Origin: Bacillus sp. Marseille-Q3570
GTDB taxonomy: Bacteria > Bacillota > Bacilli > Bacillales > Fictibacillaceae
Assembly: GCF_946151055.1 (NCBI RefSeq)
Contig: NZ_CAMGYZ010000005.1
Coordinates: 310,001-374,000 of the forward strand
DNA: 64,000 bases
Reading direction: 5' to 3'
The notes beneath the pieces are model-generated. The model worked only from the letters and a program-made list of their open reading frames with translations. It ran no database searches and was not told the DNA's origin. Of the stretch, positions 18,640 to 28,325 are shown in pieces. The position numbers and the translations under genes were made by a program. Every line of letters starts with the position of its first letter. Positions within the stretch are counted from its first letter, which is position 1.

Positions 18640-20112
18640 ATGGTTGAAAATAAACAGCAATCTGGCATAAGAGCGAAAATCCAACGATTTGGAAGCTTCT
18701 TAAGCGGAATGATCATGCCGAACATAGCAGCCTTCATCGCTTGGGGGATCATAACGGCCCTATTCATCGAAACAGGCTGGCTGCCGAACGAAAGCCTTGC
18801 AGAACTCGTGGGACCGATGATCACGTATTTACTTCCATTATTGATCGGATTCAGTGGTGGGCGTATTGTCTATGATCTGCGCGGTGGTGTCGTGGGGGCA
18901 ACTGCAACGATGGGTGTCATTGTTGGTGCTGACATTCCAATGTTCCTTGGTGCGATGATTATGGGACCGCTTGGTGGTTATGCGATCAAACAAGTCGACA
19001 AATTGTTTGAAAACCGTATCCGTTCTGGATTCGAAATGCTTGTCAACAATTTCTCAGCAGGTATTACAGGGGCTATTTTGACAATCATCGCTTATCTCGG
19101 TATCGGTCCAGTGGTAAGTGGGATCACTAAAGCACTAGGTGCTGGTGTTGAAGCGATGATCAATGCTGGACTGCTTCCATTGGTCAACCTTTTCATCGAA
19201 CCAGCAAAAATCTTGTTTTTAAATAACGCAATCAACCATGGAATCTTAAGTCCGCTTGCAGTCGATCAGGCACAGCAAGTCGGTAAGTCGATCTTATTCT
19301 TGCTTGAAACAAACCCAGGACCAGGGTTAGGTGTCCTGATTGCTTTCATGGTCTTTGGTAAAGGAATATCCAAACAAACAGCACCTGGTGCCGCAGTCAT
19401 CCACTTCCTTGGTGGAATACATGAAATCTATTTTCCTTACATCTTATCAAAGCCGACATTGATCCTTGCTGTCATAGCTGGAGGCGTAAGTGGAACAGCA
19501 ACATTTGCGGCTTTTGGGGCAGGTCTTACGTCAACTCCTTCTCCTGGAAGTATTTTTGCGCTGTTGGCTTTGACACCGAAAGGGAACTTTGCTGGCGTCA
19601 TTTTAGGTGTACTGGTTGCCGCATCAGTATCTTTCATCGTTGCTTCTGTCATTTTAAAAACGAGTAAGCAGAACGAAGAGGGTCTGACAGAGGCGACTAC
19701 ACGGATGGAAACAATGAAAGGAAAGAAGAGCCAGGTTTCTGATCAATTGGTTTCCAAGATGGATGGGGAAGAAGCCGATACAGATACAGCTATCGATAGG
19801 GATACAAGTGAAGTGCCGAGTGTCAATCAGGATAATATCGATAAAATCATCTTCGCTTGTGATGCTGGAATGGGGTCCAGTGCGATGGGATCATCATTAT
19901 TGAAAAACAAGTTCAAAAAAGCAGGAATTGAGATCAATGTAACCAATATGGCGATCAATGATCTCCCATCAGATGTGGATATTGTCATCACTCATAAGGA
20001 CCTGACAGAAAGAGCGATCCAAAAGGTTCCTGATGCCCATCATATCTCTGTCGATAATTTCTTGAACAGCCCTAAGTACGATGAGTTAGTCGAAGAATTG
20101 AAAAAAGATTGA
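18640..20112 (+). CDS. mtlA: mannitol-specific PTS transporter EIICB
   Basis: A 490-aa protein. The EIIC membrane part covers residues 1 to about 345 (GMIMPNIAAFIAWGIITALF, GGIHEIYFPYIL), followed by a linker and an EIIB domain with the phospho-cysteine loop IIFACDAGMGSSAMGSS near residue 405. It imports mannitol as mannitol 1-phosphate; the EIIA domain is separate (mtlF at 22495). ATG follows GAGGGGGATTAAAT. First gene of the mannitol locus, under a promoter with candidate MtlR and CcpA sites. Confidence 0.96.
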   Translation: MVENKQQSGIRAKIQRFGSFLSGMIMPNIAAFIAWGIITALFIETGWLPNESLAELVGPMITYLLPLLIGFSGGRIVYDLRGGVVGATATMGVIVGADIPMFLGAMIMGPLGGYAIKQVDKLFENRIRSGFEMLVNNFSAGITGAILTIIAYLGIGPVVSGITKALGAGVEAMINAGLLPLVNLFIEPAKILFLNNAINHGILSPLAVDQAQQVGKSILFLLETNPGPGLGVLIAFMVFGKGISKQTAPGAAVIHFLGGIHEIYFPYILSKPTLILAVIAGGVSGTATFAAFGAGLTSTPSPGSIFALLALTPKGNFAGVILGVLVAASVSFIVASVILKTSKQNEEGLTEATTRMETMKGKKSQVSDQLVSKMDGEEADTDTAIDRDTSEVPSVNQDNIDKIIFACDAGMGSSAMGSSLLKNKFKKAGIEINVTNMAINDLPSDVDIVITHKDLTERAIQKVPDAHHISVDNFLNSPKYDELVEELKKD

Positions 20113-20122
20113 AGAATACAAG

Positions 20123-20152
20123 AAAAGGGTCTGCATGATCAGACTCTTTTTC
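20123..20152 (+). terminator. terminator after mtlA
   Basis: AAAAGGGTCTG and CAGACTCTTTT with a 6-nt loop and T-rich tail. It separates mtlA from mtlR-mtlF-mtlD. Confidence 0.8.
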
Positions 20153-20383
20153 TTTAGCTGTTTTTACAGTTTGGAAAAATGGCTCTGGAAAGGGAGTGGA
20201 ATTCGTTTGAAAATGAAGGATGACAAATCTTTTGCCACATACACCAATTAAATTTTGTCAACATTAGGACAGACGAGATTATATTTAGTTTTTGTTGATA
20301 GATGAAGGGTTTACTGCGTAAAATTTGAATTGAGTAATGCTTGAATAACTTGAATTTTGTCAACTGAAGGAGGTGATTGACTG
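20153..20383 (+). promoter_or_regulatory. mtlR upstream region with MtlR-like half sites
   Basis: Contains TTTTGCCACA (20230-20239), TTTTGTCAACATTA (20253-20266) and TTTTGTCAACT (20354-20364), the same words as before mtlA. The second copy abuts the mtlR ribosome site (GAAGGAGGTGAT), which would suit autoregulation. I could not fix a -10/-35 pair. Confidence 0.4.
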
Positions 20384-22495
20384 ATGTATATTACAGCCAG
20401 GGAACGAAAAATATTGGATGTATTATTGCGCACAAAAAGTGAAATTCCAATAAAGGAGATTGCCGATCAGATAGGTGTCAGTTCAAGAACCATCCACAGG
20501 GACATCAAAGAATTGGAACGTTTATTGAAGCCGCATGGAATCTCAATTGATAAAAAAGCCGGAACCGGGTTGAAATTGAAAGCTTCGGTAAGTGATCGAA
20601 ATTCTCTTTTATCTGTCATCCATCAACAAGTACAGTCAGATTATACACCTGAGGAGAGGCAGACATTGATTCTTTCAAGATTATTGGAAGCCCGTGAACC
20701 TGTTAAATTATTCGCTCTTGCTGATGAACTGGGTGTGACGGTTGCGACGATCAGTCATGATTTGGACAAAATTGAAGATTCGTTGGAAAGTTTTCATTTA
20801 TCTTTGGTTCGCAAGCGTGGATATGGCGTCGAAATACAAGGAGATGAAACACATATCAGGGAAGCGATAGGTCAATTGATCTTACAGCACACGGATGAGA
20901 CGGCTTTGTTATCGATTTTACGTGAAAAAATCGTGAAGCCAGCTCCGTCTTCTGCCAACACACTGTCTGAACAGCTGTTGGACCTTATCAATAAAGAAAA
21001 ATTGAAGGCTATTGAACAGAGTGTCGACGACATCCGTCATTCCTTACAAAATCAACTAGTGGATAGTGAATATATTGGTTTAGTCATCCACCTTTCATTG
21101 GCAATGGAACGGATCCAACAAGGAGAGACGATCAGTATGCCATCTGAACAGCTGGAAAAACTCAAGGCTACTAAAGAGTTTGCTGTTGCAGAAAAGTTGA
21201 TCAAGCAGTTGGAGGATGTTTTTGAAATCATGATTCCTGAGGCAGAAACGGGGTATATCACGACCCATCTGTTAGGAGCGAAAGTCCGGAATGGTGAGGA
21301 TTTTTCAGAAGAGACTGATTTGATGTTGGGCTTCAAAGTAAAACAGCTGATCGAGCTTGTTTCCGAGAGAATCAAGATAGACTTCCATCAGTCCGATCAC
21401 CTTCTGAATGATCTGGTCAGCCATTTGAAACCAAGTATATATCGGCTTCAAGAAAACAAGGAAATCAAGAATCCGTTAACAGACCAAATTGAACGTGATT
21501 ATCGAGAGCTTTTTCAAATTGTAGAGGGATCCGCTCAGGAGGTTTTTCCATATCGTTTTCCAAAGACGGAAACTGCCTTCCTTGTCATGCATTTCGCCTC
21601 TGCTCTTTTGAATATGGAAGGCACACGAGGACTTAAAGTACTAGTCATTTGTTCAAGCGGGATCGGTACTTCAAAAATATTAGCGGCAAAACTAGCCCGG
21701 CAATTCAAAGAAATTGAGAAAATCGAACATCGCTCTTTTTTCGAGCTGGAGGAGTTGGATCCTACTCAATACGATTTGATTGTTTCAACGATTGCTTTGT
21801 CAGAAGTTGACCAGTACATTCAGGTCAATCCGATGCTTCCTACTTCAGATGTCCATAAAATTGAGCATGTATTGCGGAAAAAGCGGATATCTGAATCGAT
21901 TAAAGTAAATTCTCTCAATCAAGTAGAAAGATCACTATCCAATCGATCACTGAAGGAAATCCGTGTCTCTGTTGAGGCTATCCATAAATATGTGGAAGTT
22001 GTCGATCAATTGTTGACCACCATGAAGGTCACCCATCATGAAAAGGGGACCTATGAAGAAGTCTTGACGCAAACGTGTCAGTGTTTTGAAACGGATGGAT
22101 ATATCGGTGATGCACATTCTGTCATGGAAGCCCTCGTGAAACGTGAAAAACTAGGCGGACTTGGAATCACTGGGACGAATCTTGCTCTTTTTCACGCGAG
22201 ACATGGACAAATCAGACAACCGATCTTTACTGTACAAATACTGCCTGAGCCCATTACCATTCAAGGGATGGATCAGACCCCTATGGAAATCCATACGATT
22301 TTACTCATGCTTGCACCTGTAGATATCCATAGAGAAGGTTTGGAAGTATTAAGTTTTCTTAGTTCGTTGATTGTAGAGAGTTCTGAATGTGTCGAGATCC
22401 TGCAATCAAAAAATGCTGGAAAAATTGATCATTATGTAGCGAATCAGCTGCATCGCTTTTTAGAAGGAAAATTAACAAAAAGGGGAAATGAATAA
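20384..22495 (+). CDS. mtlR: mannitol operon activator MtlR (PRD protein)
   Basis: A 703-aa multidomain activator. In order: N-terminal HTH (IPIKEIADQIGVSSRTIHRD) and a second HTH (VKLFALADELGVTVATISHD), two PRDs (about residues 185-410), an EIIB-like domain with Cys423 in VLVICSSGIGTSK, and a C-terminal EIIA-Mtl-like domain with GGLGITGTNLALFHARH. Activity is set by PTS phosphorylation of PRD and EIIB residues, so mannitol transport switches the regulator on. Start ATG follows GAAGGAGGTGATTG. Its stop overlaps the mtlF start by one base (TAATG). Confidence 0.95.
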   Translation: MYITARERKILDVLLRTKSEIPIKEIADQIGVSSRTIHRDIKELERLLKPHGISIDKKAGTGLKLKASVSDRNSLLSVIHQQVQSDYTPEERQTLILSRLLEAREPVKLFALADELGVTVATISHDLDKIEDSLESFHLSLVRKRGYGVEIQGDETHIREAIGQLILQHTDETALLSILREKIVKPAPSSANTLSEQLLDLINKEKLKAIEQSVDDIRHSLQNQLVDSEYIGLVIHLSLAMERIQQGETISMPSEQLEKLKATKEFAVAEKLIKQLEDVFEIMIPEAETGYITTHLLGAKVRNGEDFSEETDLMLGFKVKQLIELVSERIKIDFHQSDHLLNDLVSHLKPSIYRLQENKEIKNPLTDQIERDYRELFQIVEGSAQEVFPYRFPKTETAFLVMHFASALLNMEGTRGLKVLVICSSGIGTSKILAAKLARQFKEIEKIEHRSFFELEELDPTQYDLIVSTIALSEVDQYIQVNPMLPTSDVHKIEHVLRKKRISESIKVNSLNQVERSLSNRSLKEIRVSVEAIHKYVEVVDQLLTTMKVTHHEKGTYEEVLTQTCQCFETDGYIGDAHSVMEALVKREKLGGLGITGTNLALFHARHGQIRQPIFTVQILPEPITIQGMDQTPMEIHTILLMLAPVDIHREGLEVLSFLSSLIVESSECVEILQSKNAGKIDHYVANQLHRFLEGKLTKRGNE

Positions 22496-22932
22496 TGTCC
22501 GATGCTATTTTAACGGCTGATAATATCGTTTTAAATACAAAACTATCGAACAAGGAAGAAGCCATTCGTTTTGTCGGCGGAATCCTTTATGATCAAGGAT
22601 ATGTAGAACGTGAATATATTGAGGAAATGTTGAAAAGGGAAGAGATCACATCTACTTTTATGGGAAACTCTGTGGCAATCCCACACGGAACAGATGACGC
22701 GAAAAAGTCTGTGAAGGAAACGGGTTTGAGTATTGTCACCGTTCCCGATGGAGTGGACTTCGGTGACGGGAATACTGTAAAATTGTTGATCGGTATTGCC
22801 GGAAAAGGGAATGAGCACCTGGAAATCTTATCGAAAATCGCAATTGTCTGCTCAGAAGAAGAGAATATCGATCATATCCTTCAAGCTGAAACTGCCGAAG
22901 AAGTCATTTCTATTTTCAATGAGGTGAACTGA
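22495..22932 (+). CDS. mtlF: mannitol PTS EIIA component
   Basis: A 145-aa EIIA-Mtl/Fru protein. The phosphorylated histidine is in NSVAIPHGTDDAKKSV (His near residue 65). It carries phosphate from HPr to the EIIB domain of MtlA. Length is standard. ATG overlaps the mtlR stop, and mtlD starts two bases after its stop, so mtlR-mtlF-mtlD are translationally coupled. Confidence 0.95.
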   Translation: MSDAILTADNIVLNTKLSNKEEAIRFVGGILYDQGYVEREYIEEMLKREEITSTFMGNSVAIPHGTDDAKKSVKETGLSIVTVPDGVDFGDGNTVKLLIGIAGKGNEHLEILSKIAIVCSEEENIDHILQAETAEEVISIFNEVN

Positions 22933-22933
22933 T

Positions 22934-24079
22934 ATGTTAGCGGTCCATTTCGGTGCAGGTAACATCGGACGTGGGTTCATCGGTGCATTATTAGAGGAAT
23001 CAGGCTTCCGCACGGTCTTTGTCGATGTAAATGCTGAATTGCTCGATGAATTGAACCGGCGGGGTTTTTACACGATCGAACTAGTGGGAAGTGATGAAAC
23101 GATTGAAGTGCACGGGGTTAGTGGTCTCAATAGTTTGGAGGATCCGGAAGCGGTCATTGATTCAATTGCTGAAGCTGATCTCGTCACAACAGCTGTTGGG
23201 CCGAACATCCTGCCTATCATATCTGAACTGTTGGCAAAGGGGTTGCAAAAACGGTTGGCTCAGGGCGGTGGCGGACCGTTGAATGTGATCGCCTGTGAAA
23301 ATATGATCGGCGGCAGCACCGTTTTGAAAGACTATGTGTACAACAAGATCGATCCGGATATGAAGTTGTCATTAGACGATATGATCGGTTTTCCTGATGC
23401 GGCTGTCGATCGCATCGTGCCGCTCCAATCCAACGAGGACCCATTGCTCGTAAAAGTAGAACCATATTATGAGTGGGTAGTGGAAACGAAAGGTATGAAG
23501 GGTGAGAATCCGTGTATAAACGGGGTCACTTTCGTCGATGATTTGACTCCCTATATCGGACGGAAGTTGTTCACTGTGAATACCGGTCATGCTGCAGCGG
23601 CCTATTTAGGTTATCAAAAGGGATATCATACGATAAAAGAAGCGATGGAAGACAACGCACTCCAGAATGATGTTCGTTCCGCTTTACAGGAATCTGGAGA
23701 AGTCTTAGTCAAAAAATATCCATTTAGTGTTGAAGAACATCAGGCTTATATTGAAAAAATCATCGGCCGTTTCTTGAACCCGCATATTTCTGATGAAGTG
23801 ACGCGGGTTGCCAGAGCCCCAAAACGTAAGTTAGGAGCTAAAGATCGGCTGGTCGCACCTGCTGTCGATTACTTGGATACCTTCGGGAAAGATCCGGTTT
23901 CTCTTGGGAAAGTCATTGCGGCGGCTTTGACTTACGATCATCCTGATGACGAAGAAGCGATGGATCTTCAAGCGTCCATACGAGAGCATGGATTCTTGGA
24001 AACTTTCAAAAATGTTGCCGGATTGGATGAGAACAGCCGCTTGCTTACGATTGTCCAGGAGCAATTAAAGGATGAATAG
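22934..24079 (+). CDS. mtlD: mannitol-1-phosphate 5-dehydrogenase
   Basis: A 381-aa NAD-dependent dehydrogenase. N-terminal Rossmann motif GAGNIGRGFIGALL (residues 7-20); central CENMIGGS; catalytic-domain KLFTVNTGHAAAAYLGY with the conserved Asn-His region. It oxidises mannitol 1-phosphate to fructose 6-phosphate in the cytosol. Last gene of the coupled mtlR-mtlF-mtlD set. No obvious terminator in the 57 nt before the next gene, so readthrough into the CDF transporter is possible. Confidence 0.96.
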   Translation: MLAVHFGAGNIGRGFIGALLEESGFRTVFVDVNAELLDELNRRGFYTIELVGSDETIEVHGVSGLNSLEDPEAVIDSIAEADLVTTAVGPNILPIISELLAKGLQKRLAQGGGGPLNVIACENMIGGSTVLKDYVYNKIDPDMKLSLDDMIGFPDAAVDRIVPLQSNEDPLLVKVEPYYEWVVETKGMKGENPCINGVTFVDDLTPYIGRKLFTVNTGHAAAAYLGYQKGYHTIKEAMEDNALQNDVRSALQESGEVLVKKYPFSVEEHQAYIEKIIGRFLNPHISDEVTRVARAPKRKLGAKDRLVAPAVDYLDTFGKDPVSLGKVIAAALTYDHPDDEEAMDLQASIREHGFLETFKNVAGLDENSRLLTIVQEQLKDE

Positions 24080-24136
24080 AGTTTCACCTCCAGGTTGATA
24101 ATGAAAGTAACTTCAAACTAAGCAGGTGGACGAGCA

Positions 24137-25108
24137 ATGGCATTTATCAATCTATTGAAAAAAGGGAACAAATCATCGGGTATAGCTGCAGTTGGAAATG
24201 CTTTTCTGGCTATCATCAAAGGAATCGCTGCTTTTGTAAGTGGGAGCGGCACGATGTTGGCAACCACGCTTCATTCGGTGGCTGATGCGACCAATCAAGG
24301 GTTCGTTTTCATAGGCAGCGCTTTAGCTGAAAAAGAACCGACAAAACGTTTTCCTGCAGGGTTCGGAAGAGTGGTCAACCTATTTGTCCTCATAGCAGTG
24401 GTGGTTGTTTCAATCATGGCATACGAAACCGTCCGGAAGGGTTGGGAGCTGATCCAGCACCCTAAGCCCTCTACAAATATATGGCTGAATATCGGAATTC
24501 TAGCGGTAGCTGTCATCATTGATGGTATTGTTTTAATTAAAGCGATGAAAGAAATTCTCAAAGAAACAAGGGCTGAAGGAACTGGTGGTGGTCTCATCTC
24601 ATCCGCGCTGAAGAATGTCTCATTAGCAGCACCGCCTACAAGACTGGTTTTTTACGAAGATATCATTGCTACGTTCGGTGCGTTGCTTGCGCTGTCAGCC
24701 GTAGTGCTTTCCCATTTTACAGGCTTCTATTTGTTGGATGGTATAGGCACTCTGCTTATAGGTCTCTTATTAATCGGTATTGCATTAAAGATCGGTTATG
24801 AGAACACAATCGGTCTGATTGGTGTGGCTGCTCCGAAAACGGTAGAGGATCGGATTGCTCGTCTGATCCTTTCACAACCGGATGTGGTCGACATCTATAA
24901 AATGCGGATTTTACAAGAGGGCAGAAAGTATCATGTGGAAAGCTACATTGAATTGAAGAAGGGATTCTCTTTAGCTGAGGCTGACGATATCAAGTTCCGT
25001 GTAAGGGATCAAGTTCTTGCTGACCCAGACGTAGATGATGTGACACTTGGAATCATTGAAGCGGATGAAAAGCAAAGCTGGGAAATTACCTCTCAAGATC
25101 AAAAGTAA
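24137..25108 (+). CDS. cation diffusion facilitator family transporter
   Basis: A 323-aa membrane protein with about six helices and a C-terminal cytoplasmic domain, the CDF layout. The H-x3-D metal motif is in TTLHSVADATNQ (second helix), and KRFPAGFGRVVNLF matches the CDF loop. In helix five the usual DxxxD/HxxxD is YEDIIATFGALLAL. The C-terminus (DVVDIYKMRILQEGRKYHVESYIEL) is the CDF dimer domain. It exports Zn, Mn or Fe; metal cannot be called. Weak ribosome site (AGGTGG). Follows mtlD at 57 nt. Confidence 0.88.
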   Translation: MAFINLLKKGNKSSGIAAVGNAFLAIIKGIAAFVSGSGTMLATTLHSVADATNQGFVFIGSALAEKEPTKRFPAGFGRVVNLFVLIAVVVVSIMAYETVRKGWELIQHPKPSTNIWLNIGILAVAVIIDGIVLIKAMKEILKETRAEGTGGGLISSALKNVSLAAPPTRLVFYEDIIATFGALLALSAVVLSHFTGFYLLDGIGTLLIGLLLIGIALKIGYENTIGLIGVAAPKTVEDRIARLILSQPDVVDIYKMRILQEGRKYHVESYIELKKGFSLAEADDIKFRVRDQVLADPDVDDVTLGIIEADEKQSWEITSQDQK

Positions 25109-25151
25109 CAAACTTTTCAGATTTATTATCAAAAAAGGGTTCAGGCGAACG

Positions 25152-25187
25152 AACACTCTCTTATACAATAGTTAGAGAGTGTTTTTG
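25152..25187 (+). terminator. terminator after the CDF gene
   Basis: AACACTCTC and GAGAGTGTT arms with a 14-nt AT-rich loop and TTTTT tail. Confidence 0.8.
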
Positions 25188-25192
25188 CATTC

Positions 25193-25336
25193 TAAGAAAG
25201 TATGAATACTTTCTTCAATATAAGCGCACAAGTTAGTAGCTTCCGAACAATACACACACGAAGGAAAAGCGATTGCTTTTTCGAGGATCTAAGGCTCAGC
25301 CTGTACTGAAGATTGGCTTAGCCAAGTTTTCTTTAT
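25193..25336 (+). repeat. dispersed palindromic element, copy C, with ~57-nt internal insertion
   Basis: Starts TAAGAAAGTATGAATACTTT and ends GGCTTAGCCAAGTTTTCTTT. Between AAGCGCACAAGTTA and CTAAGGCTCAGCC about 57 extra bases are present (including AAGCGATTGCTTTTTCGAGG). It sits 6 nt after a terminator. The remaining 94 nt up to the LCP gene must hold its promoter. Confidence 0.8.
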
Positions 25337-25430
25337 GCGTGAAGAATCGTTCTCTAAGCGTCAATGAGGGAAATGATGCTGCAAATCTATACGCTCAATT
25401 CTCAGTAATAGTATCGGAAAGGTGGTTTTG

Positions 25431-26411
25431 ATGGAATCAAGATTTGACAGACGGAAGAAGAAACGAAAATGGCTCAGGTATACGATCATCACCCTCCTTG
25501 TATTGGTGCTTTTACCCATCTCTTATACGGCTTACCTCTTTACAAAAGCCTCGGATGTTACGGAAAATGCACAGGTTTCCTTAGACAGGGGAAAAAAATC
25601 GGATAAAAGGGAAGAAACGATCGATCCGGAAAAAGATAACTTCTCAATCCTGTTTGTCGGCATAGACAGCAGGGATGGAGAGGCTAAGGGAAGTCTTTCA
25701 GATGCGTTGATGGTCGCAACTTTCAACAAAACCGACGATACGGTGACGTTGTTAAGCATTCCTAGGGATTCGTATGTGAATATTCCAGGTCATGGGATGG
25801 ATAAAATCAACCATGCGCATCTAGTAGGCGGTTTGGAAAAGACTGTTCAGACGACTGAAGAACTGCTTGATATCCCGTTGGATTATGTCGTACGTGGCAA
25901 TTTTCAAGCCTTTAAGACAGCGATTGATGAATTAGGCGGCATTGAAATCGATATAGAAGATCAATATGTCGTTGATCAGATAGCGGAAGAAACACATGGA
26001 AAAGTCGTATTGGATACAGGAAAGCAGCAGTTGGACGGGGAAGAAGCTTTGGCCTATGCCCGAACGCGAAAAGCGGATTCTGACTTGATGAGAGGTGAAA
26101 GGCAGATGCAGATCATCCAATCAAGTATTGGAAGAATGAAGTCTTTTTCATCTGTATCCAAGTATGATGGACTACTAGAGAGCCTTGAAGGCAATCTTTC
26201 TTTGAACCTTTCTTTCAAGGAAGTCCTTTCTTATGTTCCTTATATGACGAAAGTGAAAGAAATCGATAAACTTCAATTGACAGGGTACGATTACCAACCG
26301 GGCTCAACTTATTATCTGCAACTTGATGAGCAACAATTGGATGAAATCCGGTCTCAACTGAAAAAGGAATTGGAGTTGGAAGAAGGAGAGAATGGACAGT
26401 TTACGAGCTGA
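25431..26411 (+). CDS. LytR-CpsA-Psr (LCP) family cell-wall ligase
   Basis: A 326-aa protein with a short Lys/Arg-rich cytoplasmic tail, one membrane anchor (residues about 18-38) and an extracellular LCP domain. Typical motifs: ILFVGIDSRDGEAKGSLSDAL, LLSIPRDSYVNIPG and KINHAHLVGG, with the Asp and Arg residues that bind polyprenyl pyrophosphate; LDGEEALAYARTRKADSD follows. LCP enzymes attach teichoic acids or similar polymers to peptidoglycan. The start is ATG 25431 (AAAGGTGG upstream) rather than GTG 25422. Confidence 0.92.
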   Translation: MESRFDRRKKKRKWLRYTIITLLVLVLLPISYTAYLFTKASDVTENAQVSLDRGKKSDKREETIDPEKDNFSILFVGIDSRDGEAKGSLSDALMVATFNKTDDTVTLLSIPRDSYVNIPGHGMDKINHAHLVGGLEKTVQTTEELLDIPLDYVVRGNFQAFKTAIDELGGIEIDIEDQYVVDQIAEETHGKVVLDTGKQQLDGEEALAYARTRKADSDLMRGERQMQIIQSSIGRMKSFSSVSKYDGLLESLEGNLSLNLSFKEVLSYVPYMTKVKEIDKLQLTGYDYQPGSTYYLQLDEQQLDEIRSQLKKELELEEGENGQFTS

Positions 26412-26601
26412 ATACTCGTTTTCTCGTTAAAAATAATCCGATTTCCTTGTTAGATTCTGGCTTCTGTAGTAGTATGGAGCTAGCTTCAACGTTTACAAGA
26501 ATACAAGATAGGTTTTTTTCACACATAAAGGATACAAGCTGTTCATATAGTAATACCGAGTAAGTGAATGGCACGGACTTAGGGGGACCTTACTCATGTG
26601 A

Positions 26602-26637
26602 GAAGGCATCGCATCTTGATGGTGTGGTGCCTTTTCC
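26602..26637 (+). terminator. possible terminator or attenuator before ctpB
   Basis: AAGGCA and TGCCTT arms, with inner CATC/GATG pairing, followed by TTCC. The tail is weak. It lies 27 nt before the ctpB start, so it may be an attenuator or a terminator for the LCP transcript. The rest of 26412-26663 shows nothing else I recognise. Confidence 0.35.
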
Positions 26638-26663
26638 TGCAAACACGATGGGGTGATGATGAA

Positions 26664-28130
26664 ATGAATGTGAAAGGTAAAGTGGTTGCATTATTAGTGG
26701 CGGGCTCACTTGCTGTCGGAGCTGGTGGTACATATGCCGGAATGACGTTGCTCTCTGATGATGAGAGTCCTTCCCTTTTAGAAAAAGCAGTTGAAAACGG
26801 TACAGAACGGAAAATAGGAAGTTCTGGTTCTGCGGAAGACTTCGAGAAGATTGAAAAGACATATGAATTGATTTCGGAAAAATATGTTGATGATGTCGAC
26901 CAGGAAAAACTTCTGGAAGGTGCCATCCAGGGGATGGTCAATACGCTTGATGATCCATACTCCGTCTATATGGATGCCAAAACGGCTGAACAATTCAACG
27001 ACACGCTCGAATCTTCTTTTGAAGGGATCGGTGCAGAAGTTACGATGATGGATGGGTATGTGACGATCGTTGCTCCTTTCGAAGATTCACCGGCTGAAAA
27101 GGCAGGTTTGAAACCGCACGATCAGATCATTTCCATTGACGGGAAAAGTACGAAAGGGCTTGACCTATACGATGCAGTATTGAAGATCCGCGGTAAAAAA
27201 GGCACGACCGTAAAGCTTGAAATCAAACGTGCAGGCGTCAGTGATCCATTGACGATCGATGTGAAACGTGATGAAATTCCGATAGAAACAGTGTACTCCG
27301 ATATCATTGAAAATGATGGAAAGAAAATCGGACATATGAAGATCACGTCGTTCTCTGAAGACACAGCTTCCGATTTTGAAAAGCAGCTGAAGGATCTTGA
27401 AGGCAAAGGAATCGACGGACTTGTCATAGACGTCAGGGGTAATCCGGGTGGTTTCTTGAATGCTGTACAGGATATCGCACAGCTCTTCATCACGAAGGAT
27501 GATCCGATTGTCCAGATTGAATCACGGAACGGTGACAAGCAACGGTTCTTCTCAGACACGAGCAAGAAAAAAAGTTACCCGATAGTCGGCTTGATCGACA
27601 AGGGAAGTGCATCGGCATCTGAGATTTTGGCAGCAGCCCTGAAAGAAGCTGGCGGTTACGAAGTAGTCGGTGAAAAATCGTTCGGTAAAGGAACAGTGCA
27701 GCAAGCAGTTGAAATGGAAGATGGCAGCAGTCTTAAATTGACAATGTTCAAATGGTTGACGCCGGATGGAAATTGGATCCATAAGAAAGGTGTCGAGCCA
27801 ACGATTGAAAAAGAGCAGCCTGCTTTCTACCGTGCAAACCCGATTACGATCGAAAAACCGCTGACCTACGACATGACGGGTGAACAGGTGAAAAATGTCC
27901 AGACGATCTTGAAAGGATTGGGCTTCAATCCTGGACGCGATGATGGATATTACGATAATAAAACAGAAACAGCGGTACGTGCATTCCAGAACGCTAATAA
28001 AGTGAAGGCGACCGGAAAAGTGGACGAAGAGACTGCTTCACTCATGGAACAGAAGCTGCTTGAAAAGATCGACAGCGGAAAAAATGATCAGCAGCTGCAG
28101 ACGGCCATCGAAGTTTTATTCGAAAAGTAA
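26664..28130 (+). CDS. ctpB: S41 carboxy-terminal processing protease CtpB
   Basis: A 488-aa exported protease. N-terminal signal anchor (VVALLVAGSLAVGAGGTYAG), PDZ domain (GIGAEVTMMDGYVTIVAPFEDSPAEKAGLKPHD, about residues 90-175), S41 core with DVRGNPGGFLNAV, DKGSASASEILAAALKE and GEKSFGKGTVQQ (Ser/Lys dyad region), and a C-terminal peptidoglycan-binding domain (TGEQVKNVQTILKGLGFNPGR). In B. subtilis CtpB cleaves SpoIVFA during sporulation. The longer frame from 26598 is unlikely: GGGGTGATGATGAA precedes ATG 26664. minJ follows as in B. subtilis. Confidence 0.93.
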   Translation: MNVKGKVVALLVAGSLAVGAGGTYAGMTLLSDDESPSLLEKAVENGTERKIGSSGSAEDFEKIEKTYELISEKYVDDVDQEKLLEGAIQGMVNTLDDPYSVYMDAKTAEQFNDTLESSFEGIGAEVTMMDGYVTIVAPFEDSPAEKAGLKPHDQIISIDGKSTKGLDLYDAVLKIRGKKGTTVKLEIKRAGVSDPLTIDVKRDEIPIETVYSDIIENDGKKIGHMKITSFSEDTASDFEKQLKDLEGKGIDGLVIDVRGNPGGFLNAVQDIAQLFITKDDPIVQIESRNGDKQRFFSDTSKKKSYPIVGLIDKGSASASEILAAALKEAGGYEVVGEKSFGKGTVQQAVEMEDGSSLKLTMFKWLTPDGNWIHKKGVEPTIEKEQPAFYRANPITIEKPLTYDMTGEQVKNVQTILKGLGFNPGRDDGYYDNKTETAVRAFQNANKVKATGKVDEETASLMEQKLLEKIDSGKNDQQLQTAIEVLFEK

Positions 28131-28162
28131 AAGCAGGATGAAACGGTTTGACTGTCGAATAT

Positions 28163-28195
28163 ATCCGTAGAAGATGCCCTTCTACGGATTTTATT
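28163..28195 (+). terminator. terminator after ctpB
   Basis: ATCCGTAGAAG and CTTCTACGGAT form a perfect 11-bp stem with a 5-nt loop, then TTTATTT. Confidence 0.88.
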
Positions 28196-28200
28196 TCATT

Positions 28201-28286
28201 TAAAGAAAGTATAAATACTTTCTTCAATATAAGTGCAACTAAGGCTCAGCCAGCGCTATGGCTTGGCTTTGCCAAGTTTACTTTAT
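28201..28286 (+). repeat. dispersed 86-nt palindromic element, copy D
   Basis: TAAAGAAAGTATAAATACTT at the 5' end, CAATATAAG, CAACTAAGGCTCAGCC, and GGCTTGGCTTTGCCAAG plus TTTACTTTAT at the 3' end. The ends are imperfect inverted repeats (TAAAGAAA / ACTTTA). It begins 5 nt after the ctpB terminator tail. A good reference copy. Confidence 0.9.
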
Positions 28287-28325
28287 GTATTCATTTTCGA
28301 ATGTTATAGGAGGAAGGTTTTGGAG

